Part shown: in pieces, positions 52,024-62,200 of the stretch
Numbering within the stretch: position 1 is the stretch's first letter
Layout: every line of letters begins with the position of its first letter
The notes under the pieces: generated by a model
Seen by the model: the letters and a program-made list of their open reading frames with translations, nothing else
What the model was told of the DNA's origin: nothing
The model's database searches: none
From: Pedobacter metabolipauper
Lineage (GTDB): Bacteria > Bacteroidota > Bacteroidia > Sphingobacteriales > Sphingobacteriaceae
Direction of reading: 5' to 3'
DNA: 64,000 nt
Assembly: GCF_004362715.1 (NCBI RefSeq)
Contig: NZ_SNYC01000007.1
Span: forward strand, 310,001-374,000
Position numbers and translations under genes: made by a program

Positions 52024-53655
52024 ATGTTAAAGAAAATTAACCTTTTGACTTTATGTATCGTAGTACTGCTTGTTTTGAAAGGAGACCTGGCATTTTGCCG
52101 CTCCAGTAAAGATAGCTTGCTTAATATCCTTAAAATAGAACTTAAGAATAACGTTTACGACCATCAGCATGAAAAAAAGGTTAATAATTTAAAGCGTACC
52201 GCCAAGGCGACCTCAAAATTAAACTACCAGGAAATATACCGCATATACAGCATTATTCTGGAAGAGTATAAATTCTATCAATTTGACTCTGCCTATGTCT
52301 ATGTTCAAAAGATCATTGATCTTAGTCAAAAACATAAAGACGAATTTAAAGTCAAAGAAGGCAAGATCCAACTGCTGCAAATTTTAACACCTTCGGGAAT
52401 GTATAAAGAAGGTAGTGAACTGATAGCGGAACTTGATAGTGAAACGATCCCTTTAGAACTCAGAGCAATCTATCATGGCCATAAAGCACGATTTTACGAA
52501 TCTCTCGCAAAATACAACAACGATCAATTTTATGCAGCGCAATACCGGGCCAAGGCTACAGCACAATTCAGTGAAATGTATTCGGTTTCTCCCCCAAATA
52601 AATTTGAAGAAATAATCGGCCATTCTGCAGATACCAGCAGCTCGGCGAGACGTCTGCGTCCGCCTAATTTTTATTTACATTTCATTACACATAATGGATT
52701 GTCGGATCATAAAATTGCAATGGTAGCCATGAGATTGAGCTATAACTATTCCGGGGACGACAGAATTATGTTTTTAGCGCTTTCCGCAATCAGTGACATC
52801 CGCTCATCAACTAAAGACACCCAGGCCATTCTTAAGTTGGGAGAAGAATTATATAAAGCTGGTGATCTCAGTATGGCCTATGCGTGTATCAATAAGGCTA
52901 TTTCTGATGCAGAGTTTTATGGTGCCAGAGGTCATAAAATAGACATTCAAAATGTATTACCACTAATAGCCGGAAAAACCATTTTGGAAACTGAACGGCA
53001 AAGAGATAAGTCTATTATATACACTTTAATATTTGCTTTTATAGTCTTGATTGTGCTCTGTGTACTGTTCATTGTTTATGTACAGCTTAAAAAAGTAAAA
53101 GTCAGTGAACAGCTAATTAATAAAAAGAACGATGAACTGGCTTCGATTAACATGAAGCTTATGGAACATACCCGAATAAATGAAGAATATATTGGTTTCT
53201 TCTTTAAAAGATCTTTTTCCTACATCAGTATGCTTGAGAAACTAAAAAGGAAGATAGAACACAATATTAAAACGAAGCGCGTTAATGAAGCGCTTGATAT
53301 CGTGACGTCCATACAAATTAGCAAGGAACGGGAATATTTGTATCATACCCTGGATCAGATATTTCTGAAATTATTTCCGAATTTCGTTCCTGCATTTAAT
53401 GAGTTGCTAAAACCTGAAGATCAAATCTGGCCGCAAAAGGAACATTCTCTGAATACGGTGCTGCGCATATTTGCCTTAATAAGATTGGGAATAAAAGATG
53501 ATGAAACCATTGCTGGAATATTAGACTATTCTGTGAGTACGATTTACACGTACAAAATCCGTATTAAATCTAAAGCTATAGTTAAAGGTGAAGAGTTTGA
53601 TAGAAGGATACTAGGTATTAAATTTATCAATCATCAGGAAAATAAAAAGACTTAA
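52024..53655 (+). CDS. DUF6377 membrane regulator with TPR-like sensor and HTH
   Basis: A 543-residue protein with a signal peptide (TLCIVVLLVLKGDLAFC). A ~300-residue helical, TPR-like periplasmic part follows, including YRIYSIILEEYKFYQFDSAY. A membrane helix lies at ~337-358 (IIYTLIFAFIVLIVLCVLFI), then a coiled linker (INKKNDELASINMKLMEHTR). The cytoplasmic DUF6377 part ends with a LuxR/GerE-like HTH (LIRLGIKDDETIAGILDYSV, STIYTYKIRIKSKAI). Such one-protein sensors act beside SusCD loci. It lies downstream of the third SusCD locus and is a candidate regulator of it. Confidence 0.85.
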   Translation: MLKKINLLTLCIVVLLVLKGDLAFCRSSKDSLLNILKIELKNNVYDHQHEKKVNNLKRTAKATSKLNYQEIYRIYSIILEEYKFYQFDSAYVYVQKIIDLSQKHKDEFKVKEGKIQLLQILTPSGMYKEGSELIAELDSETIPLELRAIYHGHKARFYESLAKYNNDQFYAAQYRAKATAQFSEMYSVSPPNKFEEIIGHSADTSSSARRLRPPNFYLHFITHNGLSDHKIAMVAMRLSYNYSGDDRIMFLALSAISDIRSSTKDTQAILKLGEELYKAGDLSMAYACINKAISDAEFYGARGHKIDIQNVLPLIAGKTILETERQRDKSIIYTLIFAFIVLIVLCVLFIVYVQLKKVKVSEQLINKKNDELASINMKLMEHTRINEEYIGFFFKRSFSYISMLEKLKRKIEHNIKTKRVNEALDIVTSIQISKEREYLYHTLDQIFLKLFPNFVPAFNELLKPEDQIWPQKEHSLNTVLRIFALIRLGIKDDETIAGILDYSVSTIYTYKIRIKSKAIVKGEEFDRRILGIKFINHQENKKT

Positions 53656-53679
53656 ATTTAAAGCATAACCCATAAATAG

Positions 53680-54150
53680 ATGACATTCAAATTCCTAAAG
53701 CGCAACCGTTCTATTATCCTTTATGGAGCATCGCTGGCTATTTTGTTATTGATCATGAAATGGCTTGAATGGCGTATTGTCGTTCTTGATAATGCCTTTG
53801 AATTGTATGCGGGTGCTGTTGCGGTGTTGTTTACCGGACTGGGTATTTGGCTGGCTAACAAATTAACCAGCCCTAAAACCAATACCGTGATCATAGAAAA
53901 GGAAGTGTTTGTTAAAAGGGATAATTTCGTACTAAATGAAACTGAAATAATCCGTCTGGGGCTAAGCAAACGTGAACTGGAAGTATTGCATTTGATGGCT
54001 GACGGTTTAAGTAACCAGCAGATTGCTGAGCGCTTGTTTGTGTCCTTAAATACTATTAAAACCCATTCGTCCAGAATATTTGAAAAGCTGGAAGTGAAAC
54101 GCCGCACTCAGGCTATTGAAACAGCGAGGAAGCGGAACATTATACCCTGA
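53680..54150 (+). CDS. Membrane-anchored LuxR-type HTH protein
   Basis: A 156-residue protein. Two helices near 10-26 and 42-60 (IILYGASLAILLLIMKWLEW; AVLFTGLGIWLANKL), a short linker, then a complete GerE/LuxR HTH at ~90-156 (LGLSKRELEVLHLMADGLSN, QQIAERLFVSLNTIKTHSSR, IFEKLEVKRRTQAIETARK). It lacks a receiver domain. Such proteins are commonly found next to DUF4199 genes, as here (114 bp downstream). Probably regulates transcription from the membrane; signal unknown. Confidence 0.9.
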   Translation: MTFKFLKRNRSIILYGASLAILLLIMKWLEWRIVVLDNAFELYAGAVAVLFTGLGIWLANKLTSPKTNTVIIEKEVFVKRDNFVLNETEIIRLGLSKRELEVLHLMADGLSNQQIAERLFVSLNTIKTHSSRIFEKLEVKRRTQAIETARKRNIIP

Positions 54151-54264
54151 TCTTGTTCACCCTTTGGTATTAAAAATACTATTTTTATTAAAATCACCCT
54201 AAAGTATGAGGGAGATGATGCGTCGATCATTCAACTTTGCGTCCTAAACTTTAATTAAATCAGT

Positions 54265-54789
54265 ATGAAAAAAAATGTACTTGTCTACGGCTTGATCTCT
54301 GGCATCTGCGTAGCCACCTTTATGTCTTTCTCTATTGCCTATTGTTATAATAAAGGCTCGTTCGATGGCAGTATGCTGCTAGGTTATGCCGCCATGCTGC
54401 TATCCTTCTCCTTAATATTTGTAGGCGTAAAAAACTATCGTGATCAACATAGCGGAGGCCTGATCAGCTTTGGTAAAGCATTTATAATGTCCTTATATAT
54501 GGCGCTTATCGCCTCAACCTTATATGTTGCGGGATGGATGATCGCTTATTATAATTTCTTTCCTGATTTTATAGATAAACTGGCCGCCTATCAGTTGAGT
54601 CCGGCTAAGGTAAGTGGAATGAGTTCTCAGGAAATAGCTGGCATTCGCGAGCAGATGGAAATGTTTAAAGAATGGTATGCTACCCCACTTGGGGTAGCTG
54701 GTGCGACTTATATGGAGATCCTGCCTGTAGGAATTGTCGTGGCGCTGATCACTGCGCTCGTTTTAAAACGAAGGGTGCTAAAGGTATAA
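54265..54789 (+). CDS. DUF4199 family inner-membrane protein
   Basis: A 174-residue protein with four membrane helices (YGLISGICVATFMSFSIAYC; LLGYAAMLLSFSLIFVGVKN; FIMSLYMALIASTLYVAGWM; YMEILPVGIVVALITALVLK) and the DUF4199 loop YRDQHSGGLISFGKAF. Function unknown; it is paired with the LuxR gene 114 bp upstream. The stop codon (54787-54789) is directly followed by the operator pair of the next locus. Confidence 0.88.
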   Translation: MKKNVLVYGLISGICVATFMSFSIAYCYNKGSFDGSMLLGYAAMLLSFSLIFVGVKNYRDQHSGGLISFGKAFIMSLYMALIASTLYVAGWMIAYYNFFPDFIDKLAAYQLSPAKVSGMSSQEIAGIREQMEMFKEWYATPLGVAGATYMEILPVGIVVALITALVLKRRVLKV

Positions 54790-54790
54790 T

Positions 54791-54820
54791 GGGAGCCGTC
54801 CCAAAAGTGGGAGCGTTCCC
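54791..54820. promoter_or_regulatory. Double LacI-type operator before the GH2 gene
   Basis: Two GGGA...TCCC sites: GGGAGCCGTCCC (54791-54802) and GGGAGCGTTCCC (54809-54820), 18 bp apart start to start. The same pair, with TATAAT just before it, occurs at 58941. The second site has the central CG of LacI-family operators. The GH2 gene begins 84 bp downstream. Confidence 0.75.
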
Positions 54821-54904
54821 ATGAACGGGTTAATGCATAATATTTGTTTTTTATGGTTATTAGTGAATAGATTTGATCACCAATTATAAATTAAAGTATT
54901 TGCT

Positions 54905-57817
54905 ATGGGGAAATTTCTATCATCCATTCTTTTGTTGTGGATAGGTTGTCAGACTACTGTTTTTTCAAAAGACCATCTCGTGAATCGTTCGGCAGGAACT
55001 GGCCAGCAAGTGGAAGAAGGCAGCTTAACCGGTGTTAATGAAATTTCTTTAAATGGAAAATGGCTGTTTAAAACAGATCCTGCCAATGAAGGAGAAAAGC
55101 AGGAATGGTTTGCCAGCGACCAGGTTAAATTTCCAGACGTTTTAACGGTTCCCGGCAATTGGAATACCAGGAATGAATATGCCAACTATACCGGTAAGGC
55201 TTGGTACAAAAAGACAATCGATATCCCCGCCCGTTTAAAGGGACAATTAATACGGCTTCACTTTGAAGGTGTAAGTACCGATGTTAAGGTTTGGGTAAAC
55301 GGAAAGTTCGTGATTGCCAACGATTTGGGATACCTTGATTTTGAACAGGATGTTTCCGGATTACTAAAATACGGAGAAAGCAATACAATCACCGTTAGTG
55401 CCGATAATGGCTTTAAAGTAGGCGCACTTTGGAACTGGGGCGGAATCAGGAGGCCTGTTAAATTACTGATCAATAATTCGGTATACATTAAACAGAACCA
55501 TATTTCATCCGTAGTGGATTTGACTAAGAAAACCGCTCGTATTGATTTTGCTGTAGGTATTTTCAATACAGAGAAATCATCCCAAAAATTACAGGGTAGT
55601 GTGTTGATCTATCAGCAAAAGAAACTCATCAGTACGATCCCATTCCAGACTTCGGTTGATGCCAACAGCATGCAGATGGTAAACCTTAAAAAGCAACTCA
55701 ACGCGCCAAATGTTAAACTTTGGAGCCTAGACAATCCACAATTATATACTTGTAAAGTGATTTTAGTGAACAATAAGGTCACTATTGATGAACATGAAGA
55801 TCGGTTTGGCCTGCGTAAAATTGAACTGGATAACGTAAAATATCAGCTTAAATTAAATGGTGAAGTCATCAGGCCGATTGGCTTTAACCTGGTGCCGGAC
55901 GATAGGACCAATGGAAATGCATTGCCGCTTTGGCGCGTGAAAGAGGATATTGACCTCATGAAAAGCCTGGGAGCTGGTATAGCACGGTTGTCTCACGTGC
56001 CGTATCATAAAGAACTGCTTGATTATTTAGATGAGAAAGGGATTTTGATTGTAGAAGAGATTCCGGTTTGGGGGGAGACAGACCTGGTAAAGAAAGACAA
56101 TGCGGTTACCAATTCCTGGCTTAAAAGAATGATCAATGATCATTTTAACCATGCGTGCATCATGGGCTGGAGTGTTGGCAATGAAATTGGCCGCAATGCT
56201 GACGTAATGGACTATGTGGAAACCAGCATTAAATACTCGCGTCCGTTAGATACTACCAGAATGCATGTGATGGTGAGCCATACGGCTGCCCGTGAAAAAG
56301 ATCCTTTACAATTTTCTGATCTTGGTTTTATAAACTGGTATGGCATAAGCGGCAGCTATGCCGATAAAGTGCATGGGTTTCATCCAAAAAGTACACTGTT
56401 TTTTTCTGAGTTTGGCTATAACCAGTTGAATGAAGATCTCTCGACCGATTTTGCAATCAAGACCCTGATGGAATCCATCTCGCAGAAGCCTTATCTTATT
56501 GGTGCTTCGCTCTGGACATTTAACGATTACCGAAGCGATTATAGCGGAACTAAAGAGTTCTCGCAAAACCGTCCCTGGGGTATTGTAGACGTTTTTCGCC
56601 AAAAAAAGAATGCATTTTATTCTTTCCGAAAAGCAACGATGCCTTTTGCAGAAATTACCCTGAGTAATGCGTCTTTGCATGCAGGCAACCAATTTACTGC
56701 TAATTTACTGTTAAAGCCCCGTGGTGTTCTAGAAATTCCGGCTTATCCGCTGCACCAATATAGTGTGGTTTGGAAGGTGCTTAATGACCATAACGGTTTA
56801 TCAGCCGCAGGCAGTAAAGAATTGCGGGATATCGCTCCAGGAGATGCTGCCATAGAGATACTGTTGAATGGTAAAGTGACCAGCCAAAATTCGCTGAAAG
56901 CTATCGTGAGTATTATTTCACCATTAAATTATACACTGTATGATACCACTGTATATTTTAGAAAGCCACAAGCTGCAAAGGTGATCTCCGCTTACGCTGC
57001 ATGGTATCCATCGGGTGGGACTGCAGATAAAAACTGTTTAATAAAGGTATTGTATGAAAAAAACAATTCTGCAGCATCCTACAAATTAAGATATACCATA
57101 GATGGTGGAGCGGAAAGGGAAACCCCAGTTTCGACGACCAATAACGTATCTATAAACGGGTTAACGCGTGGCCAATTGGTAAAGGTAAGTCTCGTTAGTA
57201 TGAACAATGTGGGCGAAACCATCACCAGTTTACCTCCAATTGAAGTATCTGAAGCAGTTTTACGTCCGTTTATACAGTACACTGAACCCGCAGATGGCGG
57301 CTTTTTTATCGGGTTTTCAACCTTGAAAGACGACGACAAATTCACCGTTCAGGTCACAGAGATTCCGGGCAATTACACCAATGCCAAAGAAGTGACCGCC
57401 ACCACCAAGGGTGTGATCCATGTAGATGGCCTTACCAATGGCAAACAATATCATTACCGGATGAAACGAGGGCTGCAAAATGACAGTTGGTCGGCAGAGA
57501 TAGCCGTTATGCCTGATGGTGGAATTAAGCCCGCAAAACCGGTTATCCAAGGGGTAATCTTAAATGACAGCGATGCGATCATCTGCTTTGAACCCGTTAA
57601 GAAAGCTACTGGATACCAGCTTCAATATAAACTTGGGTTGGAAAAGAACTGGCGTACCGAATGGATTACTGCCAGCCAGATTGATCAGTATCTGTTCAAG
57701 TTCAAAGGCAATCCTGAAATACTACAGGTTAGACTGGCCACACTTAACCAATACGGGCAATCGGATTATACGGTGTACGCGCGCGGTCAACTAAACAAGC
57801 CTTTTTTTATACACTGA
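54905..57817 (+). CDS. GH2 family beta-glycosidase with Ig/FN3-like C-terminus, exported
   Basis: A 970-residue enzyme with a signal peptide (FLSSILLLWIGCQTTVFS). The GH2 order is sugar-binding jelly-roll (~45-185, SLNGKWLFKTDPANEGEKQE; WVNGKFVIANDLGYLDFEQD), Ig-like domain (~190-300) and TIM barrel (~305-590). The barrel holds the acid/base Glu in GWSVGNEIG (about residue 428) and the nucleophile Glu in FFSEFGYN (about residue 502). It also has the YGISGSY-type substrate-binding loop (NWYGISGSYADKV). The rest is two or more fibronectin-III-like modules. Activity on beta-galactosides, beta-glucuronides or related sugars is likely; the exact sugar is not deducible. The stop TGA directly abuts the converging lacI-type gene. 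Confidence 0.92.
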   Translation: MGKFLSSILLLWIGCQTTVFSKDHLVNRSAGTGQQVEEGSLTGVNEISLNGKWLFKTDPANEGEKQEWFASDQVKFPDVLTVPGNWNTRNEYANYTGKAWYKKTIDIPARLKGQLIRLHFEGVSTDVKVWVNGKFVIANDLGYLDFEQDVSGLLKYGESNTITVSADNGFKVGALWNWGGIRRPVKLLINNSVYIKQNHISSVVDLTKKTARIDFAVGIFNTEKSSQKLQGSVLIYQQKKLISTIPFQTSVDANSMQMVNLKKQLNAPNVKLWSLDNPQLYTCKVILVNNKVTIDEHEDRFGLRKIELDNVKYQLKLNGEVIRPIGFNLVPDDRTNGNALPLWRVKEDIDLMKSLGAGIARLSHVPYHKELLDYLDEKGILIVEEIPVWGETDLVKKDNAVTNSWLKRMINDHFNHACIMGWSVGNEIGRNADVMDYVETSIKYSRPLDTTRMHVMVSHTAAREKDPLQFSDLGFINWYGISGSYADKVHGFHPKSTLFFSEFGYNQLNEDLSTDFAIKTLMESISQKPYLIGASLWTFNDYRSDYSGTKEFSQNRPWGIVDVFRQKKNAFYSFRKATMPFAEITLSNASLHAGNQFTANLLLKPRGVLEIPAYPLHQYSVVWKVLNDHNGLSAAGSKELRDIAPGDAAIEILLNGKVTSQNSLKAIVSIISPLNYTLYDTTVYFRKPQAAKVISAYAAWYPSGGTADKNCLIKVLYEKNNSAASYKLRYTIDGGAERETPVSTTNNVSINGLTRGQLVKVSLVSMNNVGETITSLPPIEVSEAVLRPFIQYTEPADGGFFIGFSTLKDDDKFTVQVTEIPGNYTNAKEVTATTKGVIHVDGLTNGKQYHYRMKRGLQNDSWSAEIAVMPDGGIKPAKPVIQGVILNDSDAIICFEPVKKATGYQLQYKLGLEKNWRTEWITASQIDQYLFKFKGNPEILQVRLATLNQYGQSDYTVYARGQLNKPFFIH

Positions 57818-58831
57818 TCAACTGGAATCGCGTACAATTAACTGGGTCTTTAAAACCACAGTGGGCGCTTTCCAGTTGGCAACATCGCGGTCAATCTGAT
57901 CCAGTAACAATTGGGTTGCCGTTCTGCCCATTTCTTTTATAGGCTGCTCCACGGTTGTTAATGCGGGTTCAATGATGGAGGATGCAAAGTCGTTGCTAAA
58001 GCCGATTACGGCAATATCTCCGGGAATGGCCAGGCCCGTTTTTTTAATCAGCTGAATGGCCTCTATTGCTGTCGGATCGTTGATGCAAAAAATAGCATCT
58101 GGCCTTTCCTTCAGGTTCAGAAAATAATTGATATAAAATTTCACCTTATTGATGGCCAGGTCGTAATGTACCACCAGGTCCTCGTCAAATGCAATGTTGT
58201 GTTTTGCGAGGGCTGCGGTATAGCCGGCTTTCCGGCGTTTGCAAATACTTAATGACTCGGGGCCAGACAGGTGGGCAATCTTTCGTTTGCCGCGGGCGAT
58301 CAAATGTTCCACGGCTGCAAACGCACCTTCATAATCTTCTACAATTACTTTGGGTACGATCATTTCATCGCACACCCGGTTAAAGAAAACGATGGGGATC
58401 CCTTTACGCTGAAACAGCTTCAGGTGATCAAAATTATTGGTTTCCCGGGTAATAGATATCAATAGGCCATCAACCTGGTGGGCCAGCATGACCCGGGCAT
58501 TTGATACCTCTGTTTCGTAACTTTCGTCGCTTTGGCTGATGATCAGGTTATAGCCTGCTTCTTTCGCTCTTTCCTGAGCACCAATGATCAGCTGCGGAAA
58601 AAATGAACGCGAAAACTCCGGCACTATGATGCCCAGTGTGCGACTGGCCCTTTTCATTAATCCGATAGAAAACATATTGCGCTGGTACTCCAGCTCATTG
58701 GCTAGCTGCAATACTTTATCGCGTGTTTGCTCATGTACACTTGGGTGTCCGGTTAAAGCCCTGGAAACCGTAGATTTTGAGATGCCCAATTCTTTAGCAA
58801 TGTCAATTATGGTGGTCTGATGTTTTTTCAC
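57818..58831 (-). CDS. LacI-family transcriptional regulator
   Basis: A 337-residue repressor. The HTH is near residues 6-28 (IIDIAKELGISKSTVSRALT) with hinge helix VHEQTRDKVLQLANELEYQR. The periplasmic-binding-like ligand domain (~62-337) includes RTLGIIVPEFSRSFFPQLII, ARVMLAHQVDGLLISITRET and DIAVIGFSNDFASSIIEPAL. It lies between the GH2 gene (same end, converging) and the SusC gene (diverging), both preceded by the same double operator. It is the likely sugar-responsive repressor of both, and of itself. Confidence 0.95.
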   Translation of the reverse strand: MKKHQTTIIDIAKELGISKSTVSRALTGHPSVHEQTRDKVLQLANELEYQRNMFSIGLMKRASRTLGIIVPEFSRSFFPQLIIGAQERAKEAGYNLIISQSDESYETEVSNARVMLAHQVDGLLISITRETNNFDHLKLFQRKGIPIVFFNRVCDEMIVPKVIVEDYEGAFAAVEHLIARGKRKIAHLSGPESLSICKRRKAGYTAALAKHNIAFDEDLVVHYDLAINKVKFYINYFLNLKERPDAIFCINDPTAIEAIQLIKKTGLAIPGDIAVIGFSNDFASSIIEPALTTVEQPIKEMGRTATQLLLDQIDRDVANWKAPTVVLKTQLIVRDSS

Positions 58832-58940
58832 TTTACATTTTTATTATAAACTTAATCCATCCTAAATTTTGCAGCTATCCTAATGTAAGGCATTTATTTG
58901 TAATGATTTAATTTTTCAGCAGATTAACTGTAACTATAAT

Positions 58941-58973
58941 GGGAACCCTCCCAAATTTGGGAACGTTCCCAAA
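58941..58973. promoter_or_regulatory. Double LacI-type operator between lacI-like gene and SusC
   Basis: GGGAACCCTCCC (58941-58952) and GGGAACGTTCCC (58959-58970), 18 bp apart start to start, preceded by TATAAT. The second site extends to the perfect 18-bp palindrome TTTGGGAACGTTCCCAAA (58956-58973). It lies 110 bp before the lacI-like gene and 240 bp before SusC. Confidence 0.8.
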
Positions 58974-59212
58974 TGTATTATTTGCGATTTGCCAGATTAA
59001 AATGGTTATTTCTGTAATACATTCGAATAACCAAATATGATCTGGAACTTTTGCTATCCCAAATGGCCAGTTCTGTAAAACCAAATGTATGATGAACGTT
59101 AAAAATTTCTGGCTTACCAGCCCCAATGTAAAGGTGTATACCAATTGCATGCTGCGCTCTCAGTATCACCTTAATCCAGCCATCCTTTTCTTCAAACCTA
59201 AAGATTAATCCA

Positions 59213-62200
59213 ATGATCAGAAAACTTACTTTTTTAGTCATGTTAGTCTTATCCCATCATTTGCTTCTTGCGCAAAGCTCGCAAATGATTAAAGGCAGGA
59301 TCATTGACAACACAGGCTCGCCCCTGGTTGGGGCAACTGTTTTTCTTACCGTTGAAAAGAAAGCTGTGGCTACGGATGTTAAAGGCGACTTCAGTATTGC
59401 TTCAAACGATCCAAACAACCGGCTCCGCATTACTTTTGTTGGCTATAAAACCCAGGAAGTCGGGTTAGATGCCTTTAAAAATACCGGTACGGTGGCCCTT
59501 CAAAATGACGGAAATAACCTGGATGAGATGATCATTGTTGGTTATGGCACCGCAGCGAAGAAAGACCTTACCGGTGCGGTGAGTACGCTAAGCGGCGACT
59601 TAATTACCGAACGTAAAACTACCCGCGTAACCCAGGCACTGCAAGGTGCCATACCTGGTGTACAGGTAACGCGTAATGCCGGTACGCCGGGTGCAAGCGG
59701 TACCATCCTCATCCGCGGAATCACCACTTTAGGGGTGAACGACCCATTGGTGATCATTGACGGTGTTCCGGGAAGTATTGATAATCTAAACCCAGATAAC
59801 GTGGAGAGTATCTCTGTGCTTAAAGACGCTGCATCTTCTGCCATTTATGGTTCACGTGCAGCTGCCGGAGTGATCTTAATTGCCACCAAGCGGGCCAAAG
59901 ATGGCCAGTCTGAACTTACTTACAGCGTTGATTTTGGTTTGCAGAAACCGATTACCATGCCAAAATTTGTTGATGCACCCACTTATATGGCCTTGTTTAA
60001 TGAGTTGAAGGTCAATGACGGTGCAACACCGATCTATGATGCGGCAACCATTGCAAATTATGCGGCGCTGAGTGCGGCATCTCCTGACCTGTATCCCAAT
60101 ACAGACTGGCAAGATGGTTACTTTAAAAAAGATGCGTTCCTGCAAAGGCACGACCTTAATTTTACCGTAGGAACCAGAAATGTAAAGACCAAAGTGATTG
60201 CCGGATACATCAATCAGGGCGGACTGGAGCCTAACCGCTCTTTTAACCGCTATTCTTTTCGTGTGAACAACGATTTAAGGTTCAATGATAAATTAAGCGG
60301 TAATGTTGATTTCTCTTATTACAGGGCTCAATCGTTATCTGCCACCACTTCTGATATTAGCCTGGTTAGGCAGTTGCCTGCAATTTACGATGATTATTAC
60401 AGCGATGGCCGTTATGCCCCGGGCAAAGATGGTGCAAATCCAATTGCAAATAACAGGACGGGGGGACGTAATAACGTACGCAATAACCAGTTTAGTGCCC
60501 GCATGCAGTTAAACTATGAGCCCCTGAGCGGTCTTAAGTTCAGCGGTATTTTTGCGCCGCAGATCGGTTTCCTGAATTCGAGTGTTTTTTCGCAAATCGT
60601 ATCGTATACTTCCTTACAAGATCCATCGGTTGTTGTAAACCGGTTTAACAATACCAATTCATTGACACAGTCCCAGGCGTACAACCAGGCATTGAACGCC
60701 CAGTTTTTAGCCAACTATAACATTACCGTAGCAGATGATCATTCCTTCACCGCGTTATTGGGTTATGAAAGCAATGATTTTCGGGATGAAAACTCAAGCG
60801 CATTCCGCGATGGTTATGTGCTGCCGGACTACCAGGTAATTGATGCGGGTGCAAAACTGAATGCCACAAATTCCGGTAACGCATCTGAAAGTGCATTACG
60901 TTCATTTTTTGGACGCATAAACTACAGCTACAAAGGAAAGTACTTGTTACAGGCCAATGCCCGTTATGACGGTTCTTCGCGTTTTGCGCCTTCAAATCGC
61001 TGGGGTTTCTTTCCTTCGTTATCAGCCGGATGGGTCGTATCTGAAGAATCTATCTTTAAAGACAAGCTGCCATTTTCTTTCCTGAAAATCAGGGGATCAT
61101 GGGGCCGCAATGGTAACCAGCAAATCGGCAACTACAGTTACCAGTCGCTGATCAACTTAAATACGATCTTGTTTTACAATTCGGCGGGACAAGTTGTTCC
61201 GGCTACCGGCGGGAACCAGTTAAACTATGCCGTTAAGGACATTACCTGGGAGACCAAACAGGATTTTGACATTGGTCTGGATATGGCTTTCTTCGGAAAC
61301 CGCCTTTCCGCAACGGCCGATTATTTCAATAAGACCACTTTTGATATTTTGCTGAATTTGCCGATCCCTTTAAACACCGGATTACTGGCTACACCTCAAA
61401 ACGGGGGTAAGATGTTGAACAAAGGCTGGGAACTGCAGGTGGGATGGAGCGATAAAATTGGCAGCGACTGGAAGTACAGCTTTTCTGCCAACGTATCTGA
61501 CTATACCAATAAAATTGTTGACCTGAAAGGCACATCTACCCTTGGATCATTGGCTTTGCTGGAGCGCCAGCCTTATAACGTTTGGTACGGTTATAGAAAC
61601 CTGGGATACTTTAGGGATGCCGATGATGTTGCGGCCTCCGCCAAACTGACCGGTGCTGAAAAGCCTGGTGATGTGAAGTATGCCGACCTGGATGGCGATG
61701 GTAAGATTACAGCCGATAAAGACCAGGTGCCGCTGGGCAACTCTTTGCCGCGTTATCTATTCGGCGGCCAGGGTAATGTAAAATACAAGAATTTTGATCT
61801 TGGGTTCTCTTTCCAGGGTATCGGGAAGCAGCGCAGTCGCCTGAGCGGGTTCATGATCCAGCCCTTCGACAGTAATTTTGGCAACGTAAATACCTATTAC
61901 CTGGATAACTATTGGACGCCAAGCCGTCCCGATGCCAAATATCCGAGGCTGAGCTATAACAATAAGAACATCAACTACGATCAGAGTTCAGACTTTTGGT
62001 TCTTTAACGGGGCATACCTCAGGATCAAAGACATCACCCTGGGCTACACTTTTGAACCCACACTGCTTAAACGGGTTGGAATTAAGAATGCGCGGCTGTT
62101 TGTAAGCGCCACGGATGTGTTTACCCTAAGCCATTATCCACAAGGCTGGGACCCGGAAGGTACACAGGGTAACAACCCGCTGGTGGTTACCTACTATTCT

